From Acorus gramineus (taxonomy: Eukaryota; Streptophyta; Magnoliopsida; Acorales; Acoraceae): a stretch of 64,000 nt of DNA. Each line of letters begins with the position of its first letter. Position 1 is the first letter of the stretch. Below the pieces are notes generated by a model, which saw nothing but the letters and a program-made list of their open reading frames with translations, had not been told where the DNA came from and ran no database searches. The stretch spans positions 1,602,152 to 1,666,151 of the forward strand of contig JAUJYN010000014.1 of assembly GCA_030737835.1 (NCBI GenBank). The letters run 5' to 3'. The position numbers were made by a program, and so were the translations under genes. Below are positions 47,866 through 61,428 of the stretch, in pieces.

Positions 47866-48170
47866 TTCTAGATACAGCTACAGATGAGTATATTAGTTTT
47901 TTCAGATACAAATATAATCTTATATTAGTTTTTTCAGATACATATATAGATTTAGATACAGTTCTATATTAGTTTTTTAATATATAAATACAAATACAGA
48001 TACATATGAAAATTTTTCAAATAAAATTTTTAGATATAGATGAATATATTAGTTTTTTCAGATACAGATATAGATTTAGATACAGACCTATATTAGTTTT
48101 TTTGGATACACCATATATTAGTTTTTTTAGATACATTGAAAATGTATCTAAAATCAATAATTATGTATTA
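47866..48170. repeat. AT-rich tandem repeat at the right edge of the mitochondrial-like block
   Basis: Six or more imperfect units built on TATATTAGTTTTTTCAGATACA, with ATATAGATTTAGATACAG spacers. There is no coding potential. It may mark the insertion boundary or be nuclear satellite DNA beside it. Confidence 0.75.
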
Positions 48171-49147
48171 ACATCTATAGTATTAACATCTATATAATCA
48201 AAATAAAAAAATCCAATGAGCAAAACCTTAAATAAACACCATAATTGAAACAACAAACAATCACTTAGATAAAAAAACAAAACTGAAATTCCTCTCCAAA
48301 ACTACAATCGGATTGTTGTTTTGTTTTAATTTCATATCATAATTAAATTTATATAATCAAAGTCTAAGAATCCAAATAGTCAAAACTGAAGCGATCGCCA
48401 TTCTTAAAACCACAAAAATACCGCTTAGATCCAAATACAAAACTTAAACTCCTCGCAATAACTAAAATCGGTTTGTTGTTTGGTGTCTAATTTTGTAAAT
48501 GATCAATCGATAAAAATGTGAATCATTCAGTTGTTTAACAGAAAAATCCTCTCACTATTGAATGAATTGGATTGATTAAAAAAAAAAGAAGTCAATGTAT
48601 ATTGTAAGTGCCTTTCAAGGAAAGGGATCGATTTTCAAATAAAATAAAAAGACAACTAAGAGTAAATAGAGAATTACGTATGTGCCATCTCATCTCATAA
48701 GATTTGTGATGATGTCTATAAATTAGGGCCTAAAAATTATTATTGATATATTTTTTATAATTTTTATAATATAATAGAGTATATACTAATTCTATATACT
48801 ACGACAACTGCAAATGGACTGCAAGAAAGGCTGACCATATAGAAATACCAATTCAATCATGTACATGGGTATATTGTAGTCAGGATGAAAAATCAATGAT
48901 ATTATTTGCCATTTATCAGCGACGTATACATAATAGCATAAAGGAAATGGGATACAGGAATACTCAGATATCTTAAATATAAATTTACTTCTAGCTAAAG
49001 TAGACCTACATAGAGAACACATTAAAAATCTCTGATTACACAGGAGGGACCTAGGAACTATTCACATAGTAAAACAGCATTCCTCTGTCAAACTTCAGTA
49101 CTGGGCACCATGAGAACCTGACTGATGATCAGCTCATCTCAAGAGAA
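48171..49147. other. AT-rich 3' flank of the SCAR gene
   Basis: No gene seen. The part nearest 49148 should hold the 3' UTR and poly(A) signals of the SCAR transcript (minus strand); I could not fix a poly(A) site. Confidence 0.4.
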
Positions 49148-52100
49148 TCAACCATCACTCCAGTTCTCAGTGTCTCCTCCTTCATCACTACCCACACATG
49201 CCTGAGGAGGTTGTTGGAATGAAAAGAAATCATGAGACATTGATAAGAGACTGATGTGCATCAAACAAACTGGTACTAAAGCAGCAGTATGAGAAGGTTT
49301 CGGACTTCTCAGAAATCTCCGAAGACAAGCATTTTGAGGTAAAAAAAGAGGTAATTAGCAAGGTGCATGAACCTGGCGGATAGCATTTGCTTTCTCCAAA
49401 ATTGCAGCTACTTTGACGTTAGCGGTGGGTGCAGGTGCAAAACTTGGTCTTGATGTTACAGTACGCCTCAGGCTAAATGACTGCATGTATGGAATAAAAC
49501 ATGAGGCATCAAACTAGGAACAGCTTGACCTTACAAAATATGGACAATAGGATCTTTTTTTTCTCTGACGAACGTGTTGTGTCATGTGAACAACATGAAA
49601 CGAGTGGGTTGAAAGAGTCCCCTCAAGGCCTCACTCATTTCTGAATCGAGTGGAAGGTTAAAATATTTTATGAACTACAATTTCAATGAACAAAATTTTT
49701 AGAAACTAAATTTTTTCTGTTGATTGAAAACTGAAAATGTTTTGTTTATTTGACAATTTACCATGACCTCATAACCTTCATTGCAAATACTTGTAGCCAT
49801 TCCTTAAGGTTAATGAAAATCCAATACATATATTTCCACAAAGCCACCATCAAAACTTCTCACAAAATTAAATAATCACAAATATTATTACTATCCTATG
49901 AAATTTTATTCCCCGTAGTTTTTTAAATATATGATTTTCAGGATATACCTATATTCTTAATTTTTTTCACAAGCCTGAAGGAGAACCTTCACGATAATAA
50001 GATGAAACAGCGCCCCGCCCCCCCCAAAAAAAAAAAAAAAAAAATCGACAGAGGATGGACAAGTGATGAGAAATTTTGTAACCCACCTTCGTCCTTATTT
50101 GATGCAAAAAATCATCTGTTTCATCTACCCCATTGCCATTTACGCCCTGGTTTGATTCTCCTTGTCCTTCAGTCATTTGATTATGCTGCAAAATATACCT
50201 CACAAATGAGCAACAATAAAATTCATATCAATATAGTTATCATTTTTCAACCGATGATAAAAAAGACTAAGAAAACAGATAAGTGCAATTACTATGCTCT
50301 TGTCAAGATGAGCAGCTGCCAACTCCATATGTTGCAGTGGTGGGTTTGGTGCCAGGGGCACCATTGGCTGATGAGAGACAGGTCTTGGTACCTGCAGTCC
50401 TTGGGTCTGATTGACACCTTCAAAGGTCACACTCTCATTGTCTTCTACTAAAGAACTCTGGGTTCTTGTTATCCTCCACTGAAGAGGAGGGAGAGGAGGT
50501 GGTGGCGGAAGCTCAGTAGGAAACTCTGAACTGGGATCATCTGTTGGAAAGCCCCTGCATCCTTCATGGCTTGATACAGATATCATATTATCAAGAGTAG
50601 GAAGATCTAATGAAGCATCAGAGTACACACAATCTTGAACATCCAGTCTTCCAAACTCGGTAGAAATATGGGTTTCTCCCTCAAGCTCATAAGAGCTGGA
50701 GGTGGATGCGGCTGATGAGACTCTGTGTGGATTATCAGACATATAGTTACTCTCTGTTCTCTCATCACGGTCCCACAACTCAGAGTTGGAATCTGATCGA
50801 GGGCTAAGAAGGTCCTCTGAAAGATATTGAGATGACTTGCAAAATGTATCATCATCAGAATCAGAACCAACATCCTGCACCAAAATTGCAGGCATGGGGA
50901 GCAACTGGAATGAAGGAAACATCGTGCCTTCAATGTGCTCATGAGGATATTCCCCATTGGAATATTCCAGTTTTAATTTTGATGTCTCCAAGCCATTTAT
51001 TGGAAGGAATGAAATCTTCATGTGCTCCAATGGTGGAGAGGAGTCTCCAGAGACAGTGCACTTTGGAGAGACAGAATTCTCCAATGTTTCATGTCCAAGC
51101 TTTTCTTTTGGTTCCTGCTCATCAGAATGCTGAAATTCTACGTCATTCACCTGCCCATCCTTCCACTCACATGGACTATGTCTATGTTGGGGTTCACATA
51201 CACCATTGTTTGATAAGGTTCTCCTTTGACGCCCATTTTCAATAAATTTACTCCCAAGGCCAGAAACAGCAGATGAGACCTCAGATTTGCTCTGGTCTGT
51301 ATTAGGGACCTCAATGTTTGAAAGAACTGGCAACTCATCTGGAAGAGACAAAACATTGATTCGAACAGAATCATTGGCATGAGTGCCACCAGATTTAAGG
51401 ATAGAATGTGACTCCTGTGTCTCGGCCTTGGTTTCAGGCATATGCTTGAAGCTGTGTATGGGGCTTTTGGAGAACACAGGCTGTTTGATGGCATCCACTG
51501 GTCTACTAACTGGTAAACTGCTTGACCTGATATTTTTGGGAGACACCTTGCTTTCATCTCGAGGAAATGAATTCCTTGCATGTCCAATGGGCAAAATTGA
51601 TTCATCCAACTCACGCGCAGATCCTCCCTGATTCAACTTGGGCACTACTGAGGCATTTGGAGGTTGAATTCTATTGTCATCCAAACCAGCTACAGTATCA
51701 TCACTATGCATATTTGACACACTTAAATCTGGAGGTTTTGATGGTTCGAGCCCCAAGAGGCTACCATTTGTCCAGAATTTCACAGTGGGTACACCTGATA
51801 TCACTTCAGTAGAACATTCTTGAAGTTTGGATGGATCAACATCTGTCTCACTGCTGGATTTTGTTTGTTTATTGAGATTGCTGGGCACAGAAGGTGGATC
51901 ACATAATACAGATTCTGTGCTAGCCAATCTGGATGCACCAAGAGCATGAAATTCACATGAACCATCGTCATCATGAGTGCTAGGAACAGAATCTACACCA
52001 GAGACATGAGGTGCTCGTGTACCATATGAACTTTCAGGTGAAGTTGACTGGAAAATTTCTGGAGGAACTTCTTCATTTAAGAAACCCCGTTGTGAAATAG

Positions 52101-53021
52101 AAGAACTCAATTTATCACCATCAACTGTATTTATTCCACTGTTTCTCAGATTCATTTGTTGGGGTTTATATATGCATTGTTGTTCCACTTCTCGTTTAGT
52201 TTGACATTCAGAGTCTGTCTCAGTTTCAGATTCCAAGGTGTTTAGTGCATCCATGTAGTTATCCGTTTCGCTGGTGATCTCATCAAAGTGATTTCCACCA
52301 GAAGAAGAATGCTGCATCTTTCCAATATCAAGCAAGATACCCTCTTGATCTACATTTCCAGTATTAGCACCTTCACTTTCCAAACTAGATGGTTCAAAGC
52401 TCATCGGCAAAGAATCAGGTCTTACTTCATCATTTAAGATGTCGTGCTGTGATCCAGAACATGTAGGCTTTATAATTTCCGTCTTTTCATCCCAAGACAC
52501 AGAAGATGATCCTTTGGCACTTTGCCCCAGCAATGATTCCTGAGTTGAGCAGACATCAGGGGCATCTTGAATTTTTTCATCACATTCAATAGAATCTTCA
52601 TCACTATGATCGACATTAAACTGAGGAGCGAACAGTTCATTTTGTTTCATTTCTTCATAGGAATTCGAATTTGAACCCATGACCTGCTCAATGTAGCCCA
52701 GCCCAGATTTGAAATCGAAGGATGTGGATCGGCTTGCCAGCTCAGATTTCACTCTTGAATCAGATGTGGACACCGTAACAGATGCTAAGCTTTCCCCATC
52801 ATCAACCAAAGAAGCAAACCGTGTTCGACCTATTAAACTGTTAGTTCATGGATCATTGTGTGTCAATATCTTCCAACATGACAACGACAACTGTATTGTA
52901 AAACACCAATGTAAATGACTCATTTCTTTGACTAAAGAAAAGCATATGTCAACATAATATACCTGTCACTATACATCAATGATGGCTCAGGGGCTTCTCG
53001 CTTCCTTCGTTGATGTTTTTT
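49148..53021 (-). CDS. SCAR/WAVE protein, C-terminal five exons (5' end not in window)
   Basis: Subunit of the plant SCAR/WAVE complex that activates ARP2/3 to branch actin filaments. Exons, each with GT-AG borders and matching phases: 52963-53021, 50293-52837, 50087-50185, 49373-49480, 49148-49201 (stop at 49148-49150), together about 955 codons. The second holds the SCAR signature EITSETDNYMDALNTLESET followed by ETDSECQTKREVE, a long Ser-rich acidic linker, and PPPPPLPPLQWR. The fourth-from-end region encodes the WH2-like FLHQIRTKSFSLRRT; next come the connector VKVAAILEKANAIRQ and the acidic tail DEGGDTENWSDG, whose Trp contacts ARP2/3. The first exon here is basic (KKHQRRKRE). The N-terminal SCAR homology domain is not found to the right as far as 64000, so its exons lie beyond the window or are lost. 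All frames are open. Which SCAR paralogue this is cannot be settled. Confidence 0.93.
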
Positions 53022-54779
53022 CTGTGCATTTGCACAAAACTTATAATATATTAGACGCTTAGGCACTTCACTATGAATGGAATGAGTATTATTAGCTCAC
53101 TATTGCTGTCAAGTAAATGGATGATCATCTCTTACATATAATTTCTAATCAGGTGGTGAGTAAAAGAAAATAGAATAAAGTGGGAAACATATTTGTCCAC
53201 CGTTCAGCAAAGATGGGTAAGACTTTGATGACCAAAAAACAATCAAATTAATATAAACATAACGTGATGGCATGACTTAATTATAAGATGTATATTTTGA
53301 TTATTTTTCTTAAGGAAATTGTAAGGTGTATATTATTTGTACAGCCATGTTATTGTACACATGATGCCAAACAATATGGAGGGGAATGGATAACGACAGG
53401 GACTGACACAAGGGAAAACTGCATAGGATTAGTCATTAGAATATGAGATTGATCAAGAAAATATGTACAATATAACTGAATATCTCCTAATGTAGCTACA
53501 CTATCAAAATACTACACTGCAAGTAAAGAACTCAAACTATAAGTGTTTGAAACTTGGAAACTCAGCCAAGCACTTAACTATCAAACTGTAGGCTTCAGGA
53601 AGGTTGGAAAGACCAAAAATTCTACAGAATAGAGATGACAGAGCTTGACTGGTCAACAGTCACCTAGAATCAACCATCAACCCCCCCCCCCCCCCCCCCG
53701 CCGCAAGTGATGGAAGTCTTAAGACGAGGTTTACATGAAAACTGCTCCATCATTAACTTGTCTAGACGGTGAACCACTTTGACTGAGTTCAATTTGGATC
53801 CTGTAGTACTATTTTAATTTGAAACACCGATTTAAAATTGCTGAAATTCACTCTAACCAATGGCTTCATGTAACCGATTTTAGATTTTATGTATATTATA
53901 ATCATCGATGACTTCTCAATAACGACTTCTGTGGTAATGTCGGCTGGTCTCCATCAACATATCTTTTCATTTTCCTTCATCTAGATCATAGGCTGGATAT
54001 ATAACAATTTTGACATCTCATCTAGGGAGATTCATATTTCACATTCATGGAGTTTAATATGATATAAAAGAAGGTTCTCTTAACTGCCTCTTTTTGAGTT
54101 TCAAGACGTCTAGAAGTTTTTGTAAAAGAAAAAGTTTTCTAGATTTTCAGGTATAACTGCACCAGATTCGTAGGAAAGGTTTTTTATCATTCAAAAAGAA
54201 TTGTGGGAAAATACATTTCACAAATATTGAAGATCTTGAAAAGATAATTCCAATGCAATAATTTCACCGGAACAGGTTTAACAAGAAAATATCAAATGTA
54301 ATTTAAAAGATTCATTTTGGATTTTCAACAGAGATACTTGGCAATCCAAGTTCTCAAAAAAGTAAGACAGAAAAAGTAGTTTTTCAAAGGGATTGCAGTG
54401 AGAGAGAACCCTGGACAATTTATATCTCATTTACCGAGATCTTGAGAGTGTTTTCAACAATTCAGGAGGTGCTGAACCACATGCACAAGAGGACTGGAAC
54501 GAAGTAGCCAGGATCATTACGAAGTGAGACATTCACATGGATTGAGCGTGGAGGTTACACTTTACCGAGACATGGATACAACAAGATAGATCTACAGTGG
54601 ATAAGTGTATTTGAGTTGCAGTGTGAAGTTGTACATTCTATACCTTTTCTGTGCCTGACTAGTTAATTGATTCTATACTTAGGTCCCTTGATTTTTTTTT
54701 CCTTTAGGGATTTTCCATTATCTTGTGTACTATGCTTGAATTTTTATTCTAATATGAAATCTGCTAAGTTATAAAATAG
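53022..54779. other. SCAR intron or 5' flank, unique part
   Basis: Acceptor TTGCACAG precedes the exon ending at 53021; upstream there is no SCAR exon. It includes a C19 run at 53681-53699. A 95-bp stretch (about 53963-54060) resembles 63545-63640 (CATTTTCCTTC-x-TCTAGATC ... CACATTCATGGAGTT), possibly LTR remnants of the old copia relic. Confidence 0.5.
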
Positions 54780-56704
54780 GATGCATGCTAAAAAGAACAA
54801 CTTCTTCTACCTCTATCTTCTATAGTATCAGTTACAATGTATCTTCACCATCTCATTTTGATACTTGGAATCATCTTAGATATATTTTTAATTTAAGGCT
54901 AATATATCTAGTAAGTATTGGTGCATTAGGATCTACCTCTAACACCAAGTTACAACCATGCATGGGTTAAAAGCAGGCTAATACTTGGTCTTTTTTCCAT
55001 TTAGTATATATGTACCTGATTCTCTCTTTGATCTGGCTCACTCTAAAGTTTAGGATGCAGCCCCAGTTAAGTCATAAAGGGAAAATCTTTATCATGTCAT
55101 TTTTGCTGATGATTACACACTTACCATATCTTCTCATAAATATTCGTTCTCACTTCGCATTTATACTACATTTGCTTCTGTGATTGAGACTCTTTTCATG
55201 TCGCATTAAAATGTTTCACTCAATTGTGGGATAGGGATTTTTTGTGCATCTCAAGGCACTATTTTCCAACATGTAAAACTTTATGCTCACCAATAGAGTA
55301 GAAATAGAAGCAAAAAGGAGTCTGGGTCATCTCAAGAATATGATGATGCTTACACACAACCGATAAGTGAGGATATCCTGTTTCTGGATTTTTCTCATGC
55401 TGAGTATACTCATTCACCTAAACCTCCTCCACTCCACCACCACTATCACCTTGACCACTCATCATTCATGTTTATTATTGTCATCCTTGTGTTCAACCAC
55501 CACATACTAACCCAGATCCATTGCCTATTGCATTATCTGGCTCTGATCCCACCTGTTTGGATGTCAGTCACACACCCAAGATTCTACTATCATGGTGAAA
55601 TCCACAATGCATCTCACTCTTTTTTTTCTCTTGCCTTTCTGTCTTTTCTAGAACCCATTTCATCTCTTTCTAGTATTATTTCCATCTCACTAAGAGCCTA
55701 ACTCATATTGAGGTAGTTACTATTCCTGAGTGAGGAGGTCATGGCCAAGGAACTTCATGCTTTACAATTTGCACATTGTAGGGATACGATGCCACTTCCT
55801 GCAGGGAAGGTCATTGTTACTTGCAAGTGAATTTATAATACAAAATTCACTCAAGAGTCCTAGAGAGTGCTAAAAGGTTGATTGGTGTCTCGTGATTTTA
55901 ACTGGCTGGTAGATATTCAAAAGAACATATTTTCATATGCTTTTAAGAGTTGTTTTGGAACATTTCCCTATGTAATTATTCATATATACATGCATATTAG
56001 GGAAGTTTCTATTCTTTATATTCAAAGCATATTTTGCAAAAATTGACAATATTTATACAATTAATATGCATTATCATATTTTTAATATAGTCGTATTTTA
56101 AAATTCAGAAATCTAAATTTGACAATATTTAAATTTGGCAGGTTATAAATTAGAGAAGGAATTAGCATTCAAAGCTTCATCAAAACTTCTCAAAATAATC
56201 CACCAAATCAATAAAATCTTCAATCAAATCAGCTTTGACATCTCCAACAAATCAATAAGATCTCTAACAGATTTTGCAATTATATCTCCAACATATTTTA
56301 CAAATCAGCATTAACAACTCAAGCAAATTAGCATTTATAACTAATTCAACCCTCAAAACCCCTATAAAAAGGGCACTCCAAAGAGAGAGGAAGGGATCTC
56401 CGCATTCAATCAAGAAGGAATTTATTTTCAGTTTTTGTTATTTCTTTTCTATTTTTAGTTTTTTTTTTGTTTTTAGTTTTTGTTTTTATTTCTTTAGTAT
56501 TAGAGACAGATTTTCTTGTGTTTTCAATAAAATGCATTATTATTTTATGAAATATTTTTATTTTTATTTTAGAATTTCATCAACCATGGTAAACTAGAAA
56601 ATCCTTCCATCAAGGAGAGGATTCCACCTCATGAGTTTGAGTGATTGATTCGTTTCTTTGTGTATTGATGTTTTCTGATTTGTTCTTCATGTTTATATAG
56701 TTTC

Positions 56705-56957
56705 AGAAGAAATAAATGGAATAATGTGTATTACGTAATGGAGGCCGAAAGGTCCCTTATATAGTTACAAGATGTACAAACCCTAAAACAGAAAAAGATC
56801 AAAATACCCATGACAAAAATTCGAGTCCGAGGCGCTGCCCCCGAACCCCCGTACACCCACAATCGGTGGTTCGAGTCCGGCCCATGGGGGGCGTTGCCCT
56901 CAACCCCCGGGCCTCCGGGAATAGGCCCAACAACAGGCCTATCCAATAACTTCAATA
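56705..56957 (-). repeat. Copia element C, downstream LTR (longer)
   Basis: Same as 61429-61601 except for about 80 extra bp at about 56818-56898, an internal near-duplication: two units that each start TTCGAGTCCG and hold GGCG(C/T)TGCCC(C/T)-x-AACCCC. Confidence 0.9.
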
Positions 56958-59241
56958 CTCCCCCTCAAGTTGGAGCGAAGATATCAAGCAAGCCCAACTT
57001 GATCAAGCTAGAACGAAGAACAGAGGGACCAACAGACTTGGTGAACATATCAGCAAGTTGCTCGTTGGAAGAGACAAATGCTGTGTCAATGGCGCCTGAC
57101 TGTACTTTCTCTCGAAGAAAGTGAATGTCAACCTCAATGTGTTTGGTCCGCTCATGAAGAACTGAGTCTGAGGCAAGCATAATGGCAGATCGGTTATCAC
57201 AAAACAAAGTAGATGAACCAGCTACAGGGAATCCCAACTCTGTCAAAAGAGAGCGCAACCAAATGATCTCACATGTGCCTTGGGCCATGGCACGATATTC
57301 TGCCTCAGCAGAAGAACGAGAGACAACACTCTGTTTTTTACTTTTCCAGGAAATAAGGTTGTCCCCATGGAAAGTACAGAAACCGGAGGTGGATCGACGA
57401 TCAGTGAGTGAACCAGCATAATCTGCATCAGTGTAACAAGAAATGATAGGCTGAGCACTAGTAGCATAGAATAAGCCAAGACCTGGGCATGACTTCAAGT
57501 ATCGAAGAATCCGGTAAACAGCATCTAGGTGAGAAGTCCGTGGGGCATGCATGAATTGACTCACCACGCTGACAGCAAAAGTCAAATCAGGTCTAGTATT
57601 CGTCAAGTAAATCAAACGTCCCACTAGACGCTGATACAAAGAAGGATCTGGTAGAAGGTCGCCTGATTCAACATGAAGGCGATGGTTCTGGTCCATAGGA
57701 GAAGTGGCAGGGCGACATCCAAGCATACCGGTATCCTCAAGAAGGTCAAGAGTGTATTTTCGCTGGGAGAGTGAAATACCATGGCGTGAGCGAGCAATCT
57801 CAATCCCCAAAAAATACCGAAGAGGACCTAAATCCTTCACATCAAACGCATGTCCAAGCTCAGTCTTCACTCTAACAATGTAATCAGCATCATCTCCTGT
57901 GATAATGATATCATCCACGTAAACTAGAACAATGGTGCACCGTCCATTACTTCGACGAATGAAGCAAGTATGATCAGCATGACAACGAGTGAATCCAAGA
58001 GAGAATGATTACACTGAATCTTTGAAACCATGCTCTCGGTGATTGCTTCAGTCCATATAGAGACTTGAGAAGAAGACAGACCTTCCGGAATACTCCCCCT
58101 GAAGACGAAAACCAGGCGGAGGATCCATATAAATTTTCTCTGTCAAGTCGCCATGAAGAAAAGCATTCTTCACATCCATCTGATGAAGAGGCCAGTTGTG
58201 ACAAGCAGCAAGAGAGACAAGAAGCCGAACAGTAGTCAGCTTGGCAACAGGAGCAAATGTAGCATGGAAATCCTTCCCTGGAGTTTGAGTGAAACCTTTT
58301 GCAACAAGGCGTGCCTTATAGCGCTCAACAGCCCCATCAGCCTTGTATTTTACTGTGAAAACCCATCGACAGCCAACAGTTCTCTCCCCTGGTGGAAGAT
58401 CAACTAACGCCCACGTATGATTTTTCTGCAAGGCATCCATCTCTGCGGTCATAGCGGCGGTCCAAAGAGGATCCTGTAATGCCTCAATTACAGTACGAGG
58501 AATACGGATAGACGATGTAGCAGCTAGGTAAGCTCTGTAGGAATCTGAAAGTCCCTGATAAGAAACAAACTGGGCAAGAGGATGAGCAGTGACACAACTC
58601 CGACGACCTTTGCGAAGAGCAATAGGTACATCAGAGTCAGATGGAGGCAAATCAGAAACAGAATATGGAGTGATCAAGGAAGAGGATATACCTGAGTCCG
58701 AGGAGGATGTCGACAAGTGAGCAGGAGAGAGAGGTGGTCGAGGTCTACGAGTGTATACAATAAGAGGAGACTGTGGTGGTGATGACTGTGGATGGAACGA
58801 CTGTGGTGGTGGCGACCGTGGCTGTGGCAAAGGCAATGGCTGAAAAAATGATGCCGGTCGAACTGGTGAAGAAGAATGTTGCAGAACCGTGTCAGAAAAA
58901 TATGGCACATCCTCAAAAAATGTAACATCAAGGGAATGGAACAATCTCCGAGAAATAGGATCATAGCATCTATATCCTTTGGACATGGTGGAATAACCAA
59001 GGAAAACACAACGTATAGACTTATCATCAAGCTTGGTGCGTGAAGGCCCCCTATCCTGAACAAAACAAGTACACCCGAAGACTCGAGGAGTGATGGGGAA
59101 AAGAGTACGACCAGGATACAAAACATGGAAGGGAACTTGACCTCCTAAAGTACGACTGGGAGTCCGATTAGTCAAAAGGCAGCAGTGAGGACTGTCATAC
59201 TCCAATAGGACTTTGGAACACTCATTCCTCGAAGGAGACAA
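56958..59241 (-). pseudogene. Copia element C, reverse transcriptase and RNase H
   Basis: Frame 59241-58048: end of integrase ([29 protein letters not shown]), a Ser/Pro-rich linker, then RT with [48 protein letters not shown] and [15 protein letters not shown] frameshift near 58050 moves the reading to [11 protein letters not shown], then to frame 57918-56965 with VYVDDIIITGDD (catalytic YVDD), LGIEIARSRHGI, DADYAGSLTDRRSTSGFC and SSNEQLADMFTKSVG (RNase H end). All catalytic motifs are present, but the protein is interrupted. Confidence 0.92.
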
Positions 59242-59890
59242 CGAACCACATTCATGAGATGACGATTCTTACGTTCCGCCACCCCATTCTGCTCAGGTGT
59301 ATATGGACAAGTCAACTGTTGAAGGATTCCCAACTCATTCAAATGAGACCGAAAAGAATCCGAGACATACTCCCCCCCATTATCAGACCTGATACTCTTG
59401 ACAGTAATGTTAAACTGTGTTTTAATCATGCGTAAAAAATTAATACACTGAGAGGATACCTCAGACCGAGATTTAAGAAGATAAACCCAAGTATATCTAG
59501 AAAAATCATCAATGAATGTCAAGTAATATCTATGACCACCAAAAGCAGTAACAGGAGAGGGACCCCACACATCAGAATGAATCAAATCAAACAACCCAGA
59601 AGCTTTATTCATGCGAGAAATATAAGTAGTACGGGTATGTTTAGAAAGCTCACACACAGCACATTGAAATTTATGAGTCTTACATGAAGAGCGAAAAGTA
59701 GGAAATAAAGAACATAGATGCTGAAAATTGGCATGTCCTAAACGAGCATGCCATAAATCTAGAGATTGTAAAGAAAAACTATGCGAATGATCAGTGGACA
59801 AAATGGAAGCATGGGCCGTGGTGGGTGGTTCTCCGAAGACGTAAAGGCCATCTCTCTCATACCCCTTGCCAAAAATCCTCCGTGTACTCA
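59172..59890 (-). pseudogene. Copia element C, GAG-pre-integrase and integrase core
   Basis: The frame 59801-59172 carries LWHARLGHANFQHL, the zinc-binding H...H...CAVCELSK, DLIHSDVWGPSP and FIDDFSRYTWVYLL, then SDNGGEYVSDSF and [18 protein letters not shown]: the D-D-E catalytic set of a copia integrase. It joins gag-protease by a frameshift near 59880 and RT by one near 59230. Confidence 0.92.
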
Positions 59891-61327
59891 GGTCCTGAAA
59901 AACGCAATGATCAGGGTAAAAGTCACTGAACAGTTCAAAGCCTTAGTCAATTGGCTAACAGAAAGAAGGTTAAGAGCAAGATTGGGAACATGTAACACAG
60001 AGTGTAATGATAAAGAGGAAGATAAAGGAACGGTACCCTTACTGATGACAGGTGTAAGTGAGCCATCAGCAAGGCGTACCTCTCTGTGTATAGAAGGTGA
60101 TGTCAAGGGAACAAACAATCGAGACTCACCAGACATGTGTTCTGTAGCGCCTGAATCAATGACCCAAGTAGGAGACCCTGATTGGTTAACATGGTAGGCG
60201 GAGGGGATACCTGAGGTAGAGGAAGAAGCAGCAGAGGATGTTGGACCAGCATTAGAGAGACCAGCATGAGAGACATGAGAGGCAAGACTCTCCCGAACCA
60301 TAGCATCAATATGGTTCTGAATATTACGCATATCAAAGGACCCAGATGGAGCAGAGGGGGCATCACCCGGAACTGAGGCATCAGCAACAGCAGCACGAGG
60401 GGCAGACGAAGGAGCTCCAACATTGCGAGATCGCATCAAGTGTGGGTACAGAAGAAAACATCTGACTTTTTCATGCCCTGTTTTTCCACAGTGGCCACAA
60501 GTCACAATATTGCCGCGTCCACGACCACGACCACGACCGCGACCACTATCCCCGTGGCCGCGAGAGTCATATCCAAAAGTGGCCGCCAATGCCATCTGAT
60601 CACCGAGGGTTCCAGTGGTCGCTGAGGAAGAGATCTGACGGCGATGCTCATCACCCTCAATAATAGCAAATGCCTCGAATAGAGAAGGAAGTGGTGTGGT
60701 ATTCAAGATCTGAACACGAAGAGATTCGAACTCTGATCGAAGGCCCATAAGAAACGCATATGTCTGTTGGCGTTGTAGTCGGCCAACCACAATCGTGGCA
60801 GCCTCCTTAGGCAACTCCGAGAGAGGCTCATAGTGGGCAAGTTCCTCCCAACGAGCCTGCAGAAATCCAAAATAATCGGTAACTGATTGGGTACCTTGGG
60901 TGGCCTGGGCAATATCCTTGTACAACTCATAGATCCGTGAGTCATTCCTGGCATGACCATAGGTCTTGTTCAACGCAGCCCATAGAGAGTCGACCGTATC
61001 ATGATACATGAACATATTGTAGATCCGGGTCTCCATGGAGTTGAAAAGCCAACCTAGAACCGTACAGTTGTTGATCTCCCACTGATTGAAAGTCGTATCG
61101 GTTTCTGCTGGCTTGTTAATGGTGCCAAGAAGAAGGCCTGACATACCTCGACTACCCAAATATAATCGAACAGAACGCGACCAGGACGGATAATTTCGTC
61201 CATCAAGAAGCACGGTGGTAATCCGTTGAGCATGAGAATTGTGCCCTAACGGAATGGTGGTGTCCTTGATCTCCACACCCGACAGTGGCGTGGGGTCTTT
61301 CGGCGTTTTGTCCATTGCGAACCTCAA
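59888..61327 (-). pseudogene. Copia element C, gag and protease
   Basis: 479-codon frame, start probably MDKTPKD (61315). Gag region with LDGRNYPSWSRSVRLYL, GWLFNSMETRIYNMFM, VTDYFGFLQARWEEL; an RGRGRGRGRG tract; zinc knuckle CGHCGKTGHEKVRCF (C-x2-C-x4-H-x4-C; about residue 290); then protease WVIDSGATEHM (about residue 400) and VLHVPNLALNLLSV. The frame is intact to a stop at 59888, but the switch to integrase needs a frameshift. Confidence 0.93.
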
Positions 61328-61428
61328 ATCTCGACCCGAGAGAGGAAAAGATAATAGAGATCACCACGACCCGTGATGGAAAAAAAAAAATCGTGAAACC
61401 CTAGGGTTTCTTTGTGGCTCTGATACCA

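Noticed and set aside
56866..56880. Possible tRNA gene (GGTTCGAGTCC resembles a B box) in the copia LTR
   Set aside because: No A box or acceptor stem pairing, and the motif is part of an internal LTR duplication.
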